Under the pieces are notes generated by a model that worked only from the letters and a program-made list of their open reading frames with translations, ran no database searches and was not told the DNA's origin. The position numbers and the translations under genes were made by a program. A DNA stretch of 61,356 nucleotides from NCBI GenBank assembly GCA_002724315.1, contig PBOJ01000069.1, forward strand, positions 1-61,356, given 5' to 3'. Within the stretch, counting starts at the first letter, position 1. Each line of letters opens with the position of its first letter. This DNA is from Planctomycetaceae bacterium (GTDB taxonomy: Bacteria > Planctomycetota > Planctomycetia > Planctomycetales > Planctomycetaceae). Below are positions 1 to 8,983 of the stretch, piece after piece.

Positions 1-1006
1 TGTCCTCGATGATCAACTCGGGGTGATAGTGCTTGAAAATGCCGTTTCGGATCGAAAGGCCCAGGAAACCGGTAGCGATCACCCGTTCCCGGAACCGCCC
101 GTCCGGCCCCTCGGCGGCCATCAGATCACCGGCAATCTGCTCGCGAATGAACTCGTCGTAGGGTTTGTCGGCCGTGAACGCATCGATGACGTAATCCCGG
201 TAGAGACGGGCAGCAGGGATTGGGCAATCGACGCTGCCTCCCTGCGTGTCGGCATAACGGGCCAGATCCAGCCAATGCCGTCCCCAGCGTTCCCCGTACT
301 GAGGCGAGTTCAGCAACCGATCAATCAACCGCCGGTAGGCGGCTTCGGAATGGTCGTCTCGGAAAGCCTCGACATCTTTCCAGGCAGGCGGCAAACCGAC
401 CAGGTCGTAGGACACGCGTCGGATCAACGCGAGAGGATCGGCCCCGCCAACCGGCTTCAACCCCTGCTGCTTCAATTTCGACACGACAAACTGGTCGATC
501 GGGTTCGCCGACCAACCGTCTGGATCATCGGGTGGTTCCAGGGGCCTCACGGGCTGGAACGACCAATGCGTTGCCGCATCGGAGAGAGTTCGCGAGGACA
601 CGTCCGCCGGCCAGGGCGCCCCCATCCGAATCCAGCGTTCCAGCAATCGGATCTCCTGCTCGGGCAACTTGCCCCCCGGTGGCATTTTCAGTCCGGCGTC
701 GGCATGGCGGACAGCTCGGATCAACAGGCTGGTCGCCGGCTTTCCACCAACCAGAGCCGGACCGCTCTTGCCCCCGCGAATGATGGACTTGCGAGAATCG
801 AGTCGCAGTCCACGGCCGCTCTTTCGGGAACCGTGGCATCGCAGACAACGCCGCACCAGCAGAGGCCTGATCCGAGCCTCAAAAAAATCGGCTGACGCAG
901 GATCAACTTTGTCACCGCATAGACCGTGCTGCTCGCCTGAAGACAACAGCAACAGTACGAGCAGCAGCAACCGATACCGCACCAACATGACGTCGCGCCG
1001 TTTCAT
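1..1006 (-). CDS. DUF1549/DUF1553-type cytochrome c domain protein, N-terminal part
   Basis: The frame opens at the ATG ending at 1006 and runs off the left edge after about 335 codons, so the C-terminal half is missing. A short Leu-rich export signal (about residues 10-21) is followed by a single haem motif CLRCH (about 54-58) and a KMPPGG segment, the arrangement of the planctomycete cytochrome c domain (PSCyt1). After it come DUF1549-like motifs such as NPIDQFVV and DLARYADTQG. In this family a DUF1553 domain normally follows, and the gene is often paired with a DUF1501 gene; here the nearest DUF1501 gene is at 7401 on the other strand. The biochemical role is unknown; a periplasmic location is inferred. 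An alternative start is the ATG ending at 988. Confidence 0.85.
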   Translation of the reverse strand, partial: MKRRDVMLVRYRLLLLVLLLLSSGEQHGLCGDKVDPASADFFEARIRPLLVRRCLRCHGSRKSGRGLRLDSRKSIIRGGKSGPALVGGKPATSLLIRAVRHADAGLKMPPGGKLPEQEIRLLERWIRMGAPWPADVSSRTLSDAATHWSFQPVRPLEPPDDPDGWSANPIDQFVVSKLKQQGLKPVGGADPLALIRRVSYDLVGLPPAWKDVEAFRDDHSEAAYRRLIDRLLNSPQYGERWGRHWLDLARYADTQGGSVDCPIPAARLYRDYVIDAFTADKPYDEFIREQIAGDLMAAEGPDGRFRERVIATGFLGLSIRNGIFKHYHPELIIED

Positions 1007-1093
1007 CGGGAAAAGCCTACGGAACCTCGCAGTCCTATTTTAGCAGGCCGCGTGAGCACATCGGCATAGGCCGGGACGAATTGGGCCAGTCGA

Positions 1094-2383
1094 CTACGGA
1101 TTGGTTTTCTTCGAATTGAGTTTCTTCTTCCGAGGCGGAACTGGCAAACGCGGCGAGAAAGCCCCGCGGTATGTTCGCGTCCAGTGACAGCCGGCGATAT
1201 ACGGCCGCACCCGGCCCCGGTCATCAACCTTGACTGCCTGGAACGCCGTGAACAGGGTCCCATCGGAGAACTGAACCGTGTTGGCCTCGGCCAGCGCATT
1301 GGAGATGGCCACGTCGTCGCGCAACACGATCTCCTCTCCCCACGTCTTTCCCATGTCCTTTGTGAACCTCGCTCGCACCCCAAAAGGGGCCGCTCCCCTC
1401 CTCTGGTACGAACAGACGAGCGTTCCATCGGAGAGTTTCCAGGGGAGAGGATGCTTGGCATTGATCGGCGTTTTCCTGACCTTCGACCACGTGCGGCCAC
1501 CGTCCCGAGACGACACGGCAAATGCCGGGCTGGCTAACCCGGTTCGGATCATCAGGAACATCCGCCCGTTTCCGTCGATCACAGGAAAGGTTTCAGAGAA
1601 TCCCGTGGACAAAGGCGACAGCGCTCCGTCCGCGGCTCGCACGGCCGACCACGTCTTGCCCGCATCGTCGGACCGAACGCAGTAGACATGGCTCCGTCCC
1701 AGCGTCATTCCGACCCCCTTGGTCTTGGGATCCACACTCCGCCCCTCCTTGCCGTATCCATAGGCCAGGAAGACCAGCGACCCGTCATCGAGACGCCGCA
1801 ATGGCCCACGGCCCACAAAGTGAGCAAAGAACGGCAACTGTTTGTGGATCTCACGTTTCTTCCACGTCTTGCCCCCATCCGTGGATGTCTTCAGCCACAG
1901 GTCGTAGATGATCGCGCAATAATCATTCTTGGCCCCGAGGTCCCAGACGTGGTAGCCCCGCTTCTGCAGCGACTTGATCTCCGTCCGCGGATACCGAATC
2001 CAGCCACTGGTCCCCATTTCCATGACCGTTCCACCGGGCAGCGACACCCGGTTCCGAGCCAGAACCGGGGATTTCTGTTTCGTGATCGACCAGGTGCGCC
2101 CGCGATCGTCGGAGATCAATACGATCAATGAGGCTCGAGGTTGATAGGCATCGGTGTTGGCTTCGTCGTCGGGAAAGAACACCTGGACCGGCAACCACAG
2201 CCGATCGTTCTTGTCGACGTGAACGTGGCCCTTGCTGAAGCTGCCGTATTTTCCGCCGTAGTCAGCACCATGCAGGATGTCGACCTCGACCTTCCAGCCG
2301 TCGGCTGCCACCGCCGGTGGAACAACAGCGGTGACCAACATCACCCCCACCAGCAGGACCTTCTTCCAAGACCGGTCTCTCAT
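1094..2383 (-). CDS. Secreted sialidase-like protein with BNR/Asp-box repeats
   Basis: A 429-residue protein. I chose the ATG ending at 2383 because it opens directly into a signal peptide (MRDRSWKK, a hydrophobic core and VAA cleavage region); the open frame continues upstream without coding character. At least five Asp-box motifs of the S/T-x-D-x-G-x-T-W type are visible (SDDRGRTW, STDGGKTW, SDDAGKTW, SRDGGRTW, TKDMGKTW), which form the six-bladed propeller of the GH33/BNR superfamily. Planctomycetes encode many such exported proteins, and few have a proven substrate, so cleavage of sialic acid is not established. The Lys-rich C-terminal tail (PRKKKLNSKK) is unusual but short. The gene is divergent from the one at 2549. 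Confidence 0.8.
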   Translation of the reverse strand: MRDRSWKKVLLVGVMLVTAVVPPAVAADGWKVEVDILHGADYGGKYGSFSKGHVHVDKNDRLWLPVQVFFPDDEANTDAYQPRASLIVLISDDRGRTWSITKQKSPVLARNRVSLPGGTVMEMGTSGWIRYPRTEIKSLQKRGYHVWDLGAKNDYCAIIYDLWLKTSTDGGKTWKKREIHKQLPFFAHFVGRGPLRRLDDGSLVFLAYGYGKEGRSVDPKTKGVGMTLGRSHVYCVRSDDAGKTWSAVRAADGALSPLSTGFSETFPVIDGNGRMFLMIRTGLASPAFAVSSRDGGRTWSKVRKTPINAKHPLPWKLSDGTLVCSYQRRGAAPFGVRARFTKDMGKTWGEEIVLRDDVAISNALAEANTVQFSDGTLFTAFQAVKVDDRGRVRPYIAGCHWTRTYRGAFSPRLPVPPRKKKLNSKKTNP

Positions 2384-2548
2384 GCGATTTGTCTCCGGAT
2401 CTTTACCGAATGAAGTGCCCAGTCTAACTGTCCGTGCGGTTGTCACCACCGCCCGTGGACGAGACGATGCAGCACCGTGACACGTCGCCCGGTCAATCCG
2501 GCACGACATCTTTCCTCAAACCAGCCCTCCCCACATCGGCTCTGCCCC

Positions 2549-3769
2549 ATGCCCATCAAGGTTGCTGCCATCCTGACCTGCTTCCGGCACCGGTCTCACG
2601 CCAATGTCGTCCTCGAGAATTTTCTCGAGCCGTACCTCTTCTGCGGACGCCGCGTGGATCCCCGCAAGGAATTCCGCGTGGTGTCGATGTACGTCGACCA
2701 GTTCCCCAAGGTCGACATGGCGAGAGGGGTGGCCCGCGACTATGGGATCAAAATCCAGCCGACAATCGCCAAGGCCCTGTGCCAGGGCGGAAAGCGACTG
2801 TCCGTCGATGCCGTACTGTCGATCGGAGAACACGGCACCTACTCCTTCAACCGACTCGGGCAGAAAAGGTACCCCCGCAAGCGTTTCTTCGACGAGATCG
2901 CCCAAGTGATCGGCGACAGCGGCCGCCCTGTCCCCGTCTTCAACGACAAGCACCTCTGCTACCGGTTCGACTGGGCCCGACAGATGTTCGAAACGGCCAG
3001 GCAAATGAAAATCCCTCTGATGGCCGGCAGTTCGTGTCCGCTTGCCGAGCGACGACCGGCGGTCGAACTCCCCCGCGGGGCCCATGTCGCCGAAGCGGTC
3101 TCGATCCACGGAGGGCCACTGGAGGCCTACGGGTTCCACGCCCTGGAGGTCCTGCAGTCATTTGTTGAAGCCCGGGCCGGCGGAGAAACCGGGATCGTCA
3201 GCGTCGAGTACCTTCGTGGCCAGCAACTGTGGAATGCTGCCAAGAAGGGCCGCTGGTCGCTGAAACTCGCCGAAGCGGCCATGCGGGCCGACCTCGGCAC
3301 ATTGCCCCGATCCATCCAGCAGGTGCCAGGCGAAAAAAAGGTCACATCCGACGGTCTGTTGATCCAGTACGCCGACGGCCTGAAGGCCACAATGCTCAAC
3401 ATCGGCAAGAACGACACCCGATGGAACTTCGCCTGCCGCATCAAAGGCGAACGCCGACCGTTGAGCACCGCACTGAACGTCGGCCCCTGGAACAACAGAA
3501 ACCTGTTCAAGGCGCTGGTCCATTCGATCCAGGACCACTTCCGAAAAGGCCGATCGCCCTACCCACTAGAGCGGACGCTGATGACCACCGGGCTGACCGA
3601 CGCGATGATGCGCGCCGCCGTGCACCCCGGACGCCCATTGCTCACGCCGGAACTCGAATTCGCCTACAAGCCACGCGCGTTCAAGGCCATGCGAGAGAAC
3701 GGGAAGAGTTGGAAGATCATCACGGACGCGATGCCCGAACCGCGGGGCATCGACAATTCGGGCCGGTGA
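2549..3769 (+). CDS. Conserved protein of unknown function, possibly Rossmann-like
   Basis: A 406-residue protein starting at ATG 2549 (MPIKVAAILTCFRHRSHANV). It is cytosolic by appearance, with no signal peptide or membrane segment. The N-terminal part alternates strands and helices in a way that resembles the nucleotide-binding half of Gfo/Idh/MocA proteins: a first strand VAAILTCF, then VDAVLSIGEHG, then a PVFNDKHL segment where that family has its EKP-like motif. No clear GxGxxG loop is present, so cofactor binding is uncertain. I do not recognise the family by name. It stands alone, divergent from the sialidase-like gene. An upstream in-frame start at 2477 is less likely because the extra 24 residues look non-coding. 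Confidence 0.75.
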   Translation: MPIKVAAILTCFRHRSHANVVLENFLEPYLFCGRRVDPRKEFRVVSMYVDQFPKVDMARGVARDYGIKIQPTIAKALCQGGKRLSVDAVLSIGEHGTYSFNRLGQKRYPRKRFFDEIAQVIGDSGRPVPVFNDKHLCYRFDWARQMFETARQMKIPLMAGSSCPLAERRPAVELPRGAHVAEAVSIHGGPLEAYGFHALEVLQSFVEARAGGETGIVSVEYLRGQQLWNAAKKGRWSLKLAEAAMRADLGTLPRSIQQVPGEKKVTSDGLLIQYADGLKATMLNIGKNDTRWNFACRIKGERRPLSTALNVGPWNNRNLFKALVHSIQDHFRKGRSPYPLERTLMTTGLTDAMMRAAVHPGRPLLTPELEFAYKPRAFKAMRENGKSWKIITDAMPEPRGIDNSGR

Positions 3770-3783
3770 AAATCCACAACGCC

Positions 3784-4509
3784 TCAAGGCTCACCGACTT
3801 CCTCTTTCCCGGGACGTCCCCAGCATTGGGATGGATGGTCCGCGATGATCCGACGGGCGAGACATCCATATGACCCAATGACCAACACCACCATCAGGCC
3901 GAAAACCAGCATCGCCCGCAGGACACTGCCCGGCTGAATCAGTATGTATCCGGCAGCGGCAAGTGCGGGAGTGGCCAGCGATGTGATCAGCACAAAAATC
4001 GCCTGGTTGAATCCGGGTTGCACGGTCCCGCTGTCGCCTCCCTTCAGCACGTCGCCGAGAATCTCGGGCAACGCAGGGTGAATCCACAGACGAATCCGCG
4101 CCGCCCCGGCCCCGATCGCAGCCAGCAGCCCGATCAGCGAGGTCAGGACGATACCGCCGGTCAGCGTGATCATGACCGCCGCAAATCGCTCCATCCGCGG
4201 AAGTTGGCCTGTGGCCTTCGCGACAACCACCATGACCAGAACCGTCGTGGCCGACATCGCCGCGACCTTCCAGCAACCCAGGGCCAGGCAAAACACGCCG
4301 CCAACCACCGCCCGTCTCCGATCCGGATCAGCAGAGAACACCCAGGCCGCGGTCCGCAGCGACCGCCAACCGGCTCGCAGCGACGGCAGCACGACGCCCA
4401 ACCACGGATGACCGGTTGCCAGGAACAGAGCGAGTCCGACGAGCAAAAGGCCCGCGAGTTCCAGCACAGTTTTCCGGTTGAACACCACTTGGGACTGCCT
4501 GTGGATCAT
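3784..4509 (-). CDS. Integral membrane protein of unknown function
   Basis: A 241-residue protein with about six hydrophobic segments, including LAGLLLVGLALFLATG near the N-terminus and LVFGLMVVLVIGSYGC near the C-terminus. I see no catalytic or transport motif. It starts 4 bp after the end of the DUF3817 gene at 4514, so the two are probably co-transcribed as the last members of the minus-strand membrane-protein cluster that begins near 7115. The function is unknown. Confidence 0.75.
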   Translation of the reverse strand: MIHRQSQVVFNRKTVLELAGLLLVGLALFLATGHPWLGVVLPSLRAGWRSLRTAAWVFSADPDRRRAVVGGVFCLALGCWKVAAMSATTVLVMVVVAKATGQLPRMERFAAVMITLTGGIVLTSLIGLLAAIGAGAARIRLWIHPALPEILGDVLKGGDSGTVQPGFNQAIFVLITSLATPALAAAGYILIQPGSVLRAMLVFGLMVVLVIGSYGCLARRIIADHPSQCWGRPGKEEVGEP

Positions 4510-4513
4510 CCTC

Positions 4514-4870
4514 TCACAATCGACCGTTCGTCTCGATCGTGTCGGTTTCCTTCGGAGATTCCATCGCTGCCTCCGCCAGGTGGCGGTCGAACCAGAACGG
4601 CCCGAAGGGAAACACCGCGGCCAGCATCCCAGTCAGCGCGACCCGCAACGAAATCGGAACCCTCCCGACCGCAACCACAAACATCGCGACCAATCCGACG
4701 AACAATGCTCCGTGGATCGAGCCCACCACCGTAACCGCCCGAGGCATTCCGGCAAAGTATTTCAACGGCATGGCAATCCCGAACAACACGAGCGTGGAGA
4801 CCCCCTCGATCCTGCTCACCTGCCGCAGCGCACGTAGGAACTTCAGGTCGATGACCACACCCTGCCGCAT
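4514..4870 (-). CDS. DUF3817-like small membrane protein
   Basis: A 118-residue protein if it starts at the ATG ending at 4870. The segment RQVSRIEGVSTLVLFGIAMP followed by LKYFAG and then VGSIHGALFV matches the pattern I associate with DUF3817 membrane proteins, which are usually about 100 residues with three membrane spans. An in-frame ATG ending at 4972 would add 34 residues, and a GTG ending at 4858 would remove 4; neither has a convincing ribosome site. It precedes the 3784-4509 gene by 4 bp. The molecular role of DUF3817 proteins is not known. Confidence 0.7.
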   Translation of the reverse strand: MRQGVVIDLKFLRALRQVSRIEGVSTLVLFGIAMPLKYFAGMPRAVTVVGSIHGALFVGLVAMFVVAVGRVPISLRVALTGMLAAVFPFGPFWFDRHLAEAAMESPKETDTIETNGRL

Positions 4871-5215
4871 CCGGTTTCGCAGATGCGCCACTTCCAGTCG
4901 GATTGATGCCACGACAATATCATGGCGTCCGTCGAGGTGCCAAAGCTCCTGGCGCTGTGGCGTTCTGGACATGACTCACGGAGTTCTCGTCCCCGGGCAG
5001 CCACACGGAGTCGACCGATCGTCAATCCGGAACCCAAGGCTTTGAAGACTCGGACGTTTTTTGGACAACTCCGGTTTCGAATCGGTTTTTCCCGTTGTTG
5101 CTCCACCCGATCCAGCCATCGCTGAACAGAAACGTATTCGGCAGGCCGAGCACCGCGAGACAGAACCGGTTGTTGACCGGCATCTGGTTGATTCCCCGCT
5201 TGTTCTCCGAATCGG
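4871..5215. other. Intergenic stretch with one doubtful small frame
   Basis: About 345 bases between the DUF3817 gene and the membrane protein at 5216. The minus strand holds a 53-codon frame (ATG ending at 5183, stop at 5022) with a hydrophobic middle (FCLAVLGLPNTFLFS) and a polar tail. The first half has G/C-rich third positions, but no ribosome-binding site is clear and the tail looks random. I do not call it as a gene. No terminator hairpin was recognised. Confidence 0.4.
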
Positions 5216-5740
5216 CTAAAGCGGACTCCTCTCTGCCAAGTCAAACCACCGGTTCAGCAAAGTCCGGAACGGAACCATGAGCACAGCGATGAGCAACCCT
5301 GCCACCACCACTGACGGTTGGGCACCGCCAGCCAGTCCCCAGCCAATCCCCAGCACAATGACAGCCGGACGAACCAGCGTCAGTGGGCCGAAGGCCACCG
5401 TGCTGGTCATCGACCGGATATCGACTGAGGGAATCGCCCGGACCACGAAGAACGACAGGATTGTCACCGCATACACCACGTAAACCCGGATCATCCGTCC
5501 GCCAACACCCACCATCTGCTCCACCGCCAGGCCGGGATCAGACGAAGCGTAAACCGCCACCGTGAGGATCAACAGACCCAACAGACAGGCCACCTGGCCC
5601 CAGCCGATTCCGTGGATCATGGCATTGACGAAGTAGGCTCGCTTGTCGATGCGGGCGTCCCGGCCTGAGGCCGCACAGATGCCACTGAACATCGCGTCCA
5701 GGGTCAGCAGAACGTACAGGGCGAACACCGTTGAGATCAT
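5216..5740 (-). CDS. Four-span membrane protein of unknown function
   Basis: A 174-residue protein. The start at the ATG ending at 5740 overlaps the stop of the methyltransferase gene by 4 bp (ATGA), which indicates translational coupling and excludes the longer open frame. Four hydrophobic segments are visible: STVFALYVLLTLDAMFSG, VACLLGLLILTVAVYA, VYVVYAVTILSFFVV, and a C-terminal Gly/Val-rich stretch. The loop between the first two carries a conserved-looking SGRDARIDKRAYF segment. I do not recognise the family. The coupling suggests it works with the methyltransferase, perhaps on a membrane or lipid substrate, but this is inference. Confidence 0.75.
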   Translation of the reverse strand: MISTVFALYVLLTLDAMFSGICAASGRDARIDKRAYFVNAMIHGIGWGQVACLLGLLILTVAVYASSDPGLAVEQMVGVGGRMIRVYVVYAVTILSFFVVRAIPSVDIRSMTSTVAFGPLTLVRPAVIVLGIGWGLAGGAQPSVVVAGLLIAVLMVPFRTLLNRWFDLAERSPL

Positions 5741-6684
5741 GACAACGGCCCCAATCTGCCCACACGTCGGCCCAGCGTCTGGCGAAATGCGTCGATCACG
5801 TCCGGGCGGAGTCCCAACAGCGTGTGAAACACTCGCGGAATCGGCAACTTCCAGACACGGGTGCCATACATACCGCACGCGAACGACGTCCGCCTGGCCG
5901 ACTTCAGCAACGTGTCCGCGTCGTGGGCACGTCGAGCCGAGACGACACCGTCGTGTCGCGACAGCGGCTCTCGCATACGGATGTAGTGGAAGGCCCAGGC
6001 TCCTGGCCGGGCCAGCGGCGTGGGCTGGAAGTCGTAATGGACAAACGCCTGGGTCTCCGGCTGGTCGTGCTGCAACAGGAAGTCGTCCAGGCCGTCACCG
6101 CGGAAGTGATGCAGCACGCCGGTCGAGAGATACACTGTTGCCGGCCGGGCCATCTTGAAGGCGTTGATGACTTCGAAACGGCAGTCAAGTTGCTCGGCGG
6201 CACTCAACCGTTGCGCCTCGCGAACCAGAGCCTCGTTGAAGTCTACGCCGATCAACTCGACCTCCTGTGGAAAATCCGCGAGGGCGGACAGCCAACGGAT
6301 GACATACCCGGTGCCACAGCCGATGTCGACGATGCGATACGGTGGGGGAACCCCGGACTGGTCCAGGGCGGCCAGCAACGACGCGAGAAACTCAAAAACA
6401 CGTCGACCGTGCTGAAACTCCTCGGAGAGCCTCTGCATCTCGCAGTGAACCCGGATCAGCAGACGGTCAACCGCGTCGGGATCCAGCACACCGTCGTTGG
6501 CCGGCATGCCCGCGACGATCCGTGCCGCCGGTCGGTCGCCGACCATGCTCAGTCTCTCCACCACCTCGTCCCGGTTCACCGGCCGCCGGCTCATCGTCTC
6601 GATGTCGAAATCGACGATCAGGTCCGAGATCTCTAACAACTCGGGACGCGATCCGGCCGGGATCTCACCAACACCCACCATCAT
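5737..6684 (-). CDS. SAM-dependent class I methyltransferase
   Basis: A 315-residue protein. Motif I of the SAM-binding fold is clear (VDIGCGTGYVIRWL), with an acidic strand end after the second strand (ELIGVDFN) and later STGVLHHF, which suits motif II/III of a Methyltransf_25-like domain. About 120 residues precede the catalytic domain and are helical. The start at the ATG ending at 6684 overlaps the stop of the upstream membrane protein by 4 bp, and its stop overlaps the next start, so three genes are translationally coupled. The substrate is unknown; the flanking membrane proteins suggest a lipid or membrane-associated product. Confidence 0.85.
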   Translation of the reverse strand: MMVGVGEIPAGSRPELLEISDLIVDFDIETMSRRPVNRDEVVERLSMVGDRPAARIVAGMPANDGVLDPDAVDRLLIRVHCEMQRLSEEFQHGRRVFEFLASLLAALDQSGVPPPYRIVDIGCGTGYVIRWLSALADFPQEVELIGVDFNEALVREAQRLSAAEQLDCRFEVINAFKMARPATVYLSTGVLHHFRGDGLDDFLLQHDQPETQAFVHYDFQPTPLARPGAWAFHYIRMREPLSRHDGVVSARRAHDADTLLKSARRTSFACGMYGTRVWKLPIPRVFHTLLGLRPDVIDAFRQTLGRRVGRLGPLS

Positions 6685-7115
6685 GCTCCCCCCACCGGCA
6701 AAGTGACGGCGGTCCAGATCATCACTGCTGACCTGAGCGTCCACAGCAGCGACCTCGGCAGGTTGTAACGAACCAGTACCCGGTGGTCCTCACTCGAATA
6801 CCGCTGTTTGAGCAGCAGGTGCTTGGGAATCAACACGGCACAGGTCACCGTCCAGATCGCCAACAACACGCCCAGGCCCGTCCAGGCCTGCAGCGACGGC
6901 CAGTACCAGAGCAGTCCCAGTGTGCCCAGGATCTCGCACGAGAGGCCGGGAACCACGACCCACAATGTTCGACGCTGGTAGGCAACCGCAAATGCCAGGT
7001 AATCCTCGGCATTGCCGCGATCCAGCAACGGGTAGTGCACGAGTTGGGCAAACCAGACGACGCCCGTCATGTAGAGCGTTCCGGCCAGTCCCAGATAGCA
7101 GAAAAACGTCACCAA
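6681..7115 (-). CDS. Small membrane protein of unknown function, first gene of the methyltransferase cluster
   Basis: About 144 residues with roughly four hydrophobic segments and a conserved-looking GVVWFAQLVHYPLL stretch after the first. The open frame extends to 7337, but the upstream 74 codons look non-coding. No ATG lies near the first membrane span, so I propose the TTG ending at 7115, which has AAAGGA about 10 bases upstream; a GTG ending at 7112 is the alternative. The gene overlaps the methyltransferase start by 4 bp. Function unknown. Confidence 0.65.
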   Translation of the reverse strand: MVTFFCYLGLAGTLYMTGVVWFAQLVHYPLLDRGNAEDYLAFAVAYQRRTLWVVVPGLSCEILGTLGLLWYWPSLQAWTGLGVLLAIWTVTCAVLIPKHLLLKQRYSSEDHRVLVRYNLPRSLLWTLRSAVMIWTAVTLPVGGA

Positions 7116-7400
7116 GACCGTCAGATCCTTTGAAACGGGAGACCGTTCACTTCGCCCACAGCGGGTCGCAGACAATCCAGCAGATGTTGCCAGGCCGCCC
7201 GGCCATGTTCTTCTAGCATAACCGGCAAACCGGCTTATGTTTTGGACAAGTCCCCAATCTCGCCATCCAGGCCCGGACTCCACAATCCCAGTGAGGGTTC
7301 CCGAACATGGTGCATCGTCACCGGACAACACGTACAATCCATGCTCGCCCGGCGAGAGAGCGACGACGGGACGTCAAATCGGAAAATAGGATCATCGGGC

Positions 7401-8924
7401 ATGCTGCGGATTCTCGGCTCGGAATCGAAGCTGTGTGACGGTGTGTCACGACGTGACCTGTTGCAGATCGGCGGCCTGGGAACTTTGGGACTGAATGTTG
7501 CCGACTGGTTCGGTCTTCGGGAAACGCAGGCCGCCACCACCGGCCAGCCGTCGAGTTTCGGCAAAGCCAAGGCGTGCATCCTCGTCTTCCTGACCGGCTC
7601 TCCTCCTCAGCACGAAACCTTTGACCCGAAACCCCTGGCGGCGGCCGAGATCCAGGGCGAAATGGGCGCCATTTCCAGCAGTGTTCCGGGATTGAGCCTC
7701 TGCGAAGGAATCCCCCAGCACTCCAGGATCATGGACCGCGTGACGGTGGTGCGTTCCATGACCCATCCATTCCCTCTGCACGGGGTCGGCTACGTGACCT
7801 CGGCCATGCCGATGACCAGTGCCGAACTCAACTCGCTGCCCCGCGACACACGTCAACGCCCATACATTGGCTCGGTTGTCGATTACCTCGACGAGCAGAA
7901 ATCCGGAAACGCGATCAGCCGGATGCCCAGGAACGTCGGGCTGCCCTGGCTGTTCGGGAGCCGGTCGGGCAAGTACGGAACTGGCAGTTCCAAGCGTCTC
8001 TCCGGACCATACGCCTCGTTCCTGGGTGCCGGCTATGATCCGATCTGGACCGACTTCGACGGCAAGGGGACCCGGGTCGTTCCGAAGCTCAATGCCGACA
8101 CCCAGACCGAGAAGATCTACGACCCGTTCGGTGGCGTGGAACCCGGCGGACGATTCGGGCTGGGCGACGCCTGCCAATTGCCGGAGGGCATGACCCGAAA
8201 GCGGTTCGATGTCCGCCGGTCACTGCTGCAACAGTTCGACCGAGCCCGCACCTCGCTCGACGCTCACCAGAACGTCCGTGTCTTCAACAAGCACCAGCGT
8301 CGGGCGTATTCCCTGCTGACGACCAACGAAATGCGAAACGCCATCGACATCCAGCGAGAACCCGCCGGAGTCCGTGCCCAATACGGGATGACGCTGTTCG
8401 GTCAGTCGCTGCTGGCCGCCCGCCGCCTGGTCGAAGCCGGCAGCCGATTCGTGTCGGTCTACTGGGATCCCTTCGGCCTGTTCGGCGCCTCGTGCTGGGA
8501 CACGCACTCCAACCATTTCCCTCGGCTGAAGGACTACCTGCTGCCGGTCTACGACGAGTCGTTCCCCAATTTCATTCTCGATCTCGATGAACGCGGACTG
8601 CTCGACGAGACCGCCGTGCTGTGCATCAGTGAGCACGGCCGCACCCCGAAAATCGACTCCGGTCCCAAGGGAGCCGCACGACACCACTGGTCTCGAGCCT
8701 ACTCGGCCGTTTATGCCGGCGGTGGCTTCGCACGGGGCAAGGTGGTCGGCCGAACCGATTCGATCGCCGGAGACGTCGAAACCACTCCCGTCTCGCCGAA
8801 GGATGTTCTGGCCACGACGTTCCACCTGCTGGGAATCGATCCGCACACAACTTTGCCCGATCACGCAGGCCAACCCCAACCGATCGCCGGCGACGGCCGG
8901 ATTCGCCACGAGTTGATCGGTTGA
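7401..8924 (+). CDS. DUF1501 protein, Tat-exported
   Basis: A 507-residue protein. The ATG at 7401 gives a twin-arginine-like signal close to the N-terminus (SRRDLLQIGGLGTLGLN). The body carries DUF1501 hallmarks: a metal-site-like CILVFLTGSPPQHETFDPKP segment, SMTHPFPLHG, WDTHSNHFPRL, and CISEHGRTPKI, related to the alkaline phosphatase/sulfatase fold. DUF1501 proteins are very abundant in Planctomycetes and are usually encoded next to DUF1549/DUF1553 genes, with which they are thought to act; here the partner is missing from the immediate neighbourhood. The reaction is unknown. The longer open frame from 7242 has no coding character before 7401. Confidence 0.9.
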   Translation: MLRILGSESKLCDGVSRRDLLQIGGLGTLGLNVADWFGLRETQAATTGQPSSFGKAKACILVFLTGSPPQHETFDPKPLAAAEIQGEMGAISSSVPGLSLCEGIPQHSRIMDRVTVVRSMTHPFPLHGVGYVTSAMPMTSAELNSLPRDTRQRPYIGSVVDYLDEQKSGNAISRMPRNVGLPWLFGSRSGKYGTGSSKRLSGPYASFLGAGYDPIWTDFDGKGTRVVPKLNADTQTEKIYDPFGGVEPGGRFGLGDACQLPEGMTRKRFDVRRSLLQQFDRARTSLDAHQNVRVFNKHQRRAYSLLTTNEMRNAIDIQREPAGVRAQYGMTLFGQSLLAARRLVEAGSRFVSVYWDPFGLFGASCWDTHSNHFPRLKDYLLPVYDESFPNFILDLDERGLLDETAVLCISEHGRTPKIDSGPKGAARHHWSRAYSAVYAGGGFARGKVVGRTDSIAGDVETTPVSPKDVLATTFHLLGIDPHTTLPDHAGQPQPIAGDGRIRHELIG

Positions 8925-8983
8925 TTCTCGCGGCCGGGCACAACTCGCCGAACCGTGTCCGGGAGCCGGCAGGAGTTCAGACC

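Noticed and set aside
23..895. A 290-codon plus-strand frame at the left edge
   Set aside because: The opposite strand encodes a clear DUF1549-type protein with a haem motif and signal peptide that runs off the window edge.
5022..5183. A 53-codon minus-strand frame with a hydrophobic middle
   Set aside because: No ribosome site and a random-looking tail; too weak to call without conservation evidence.
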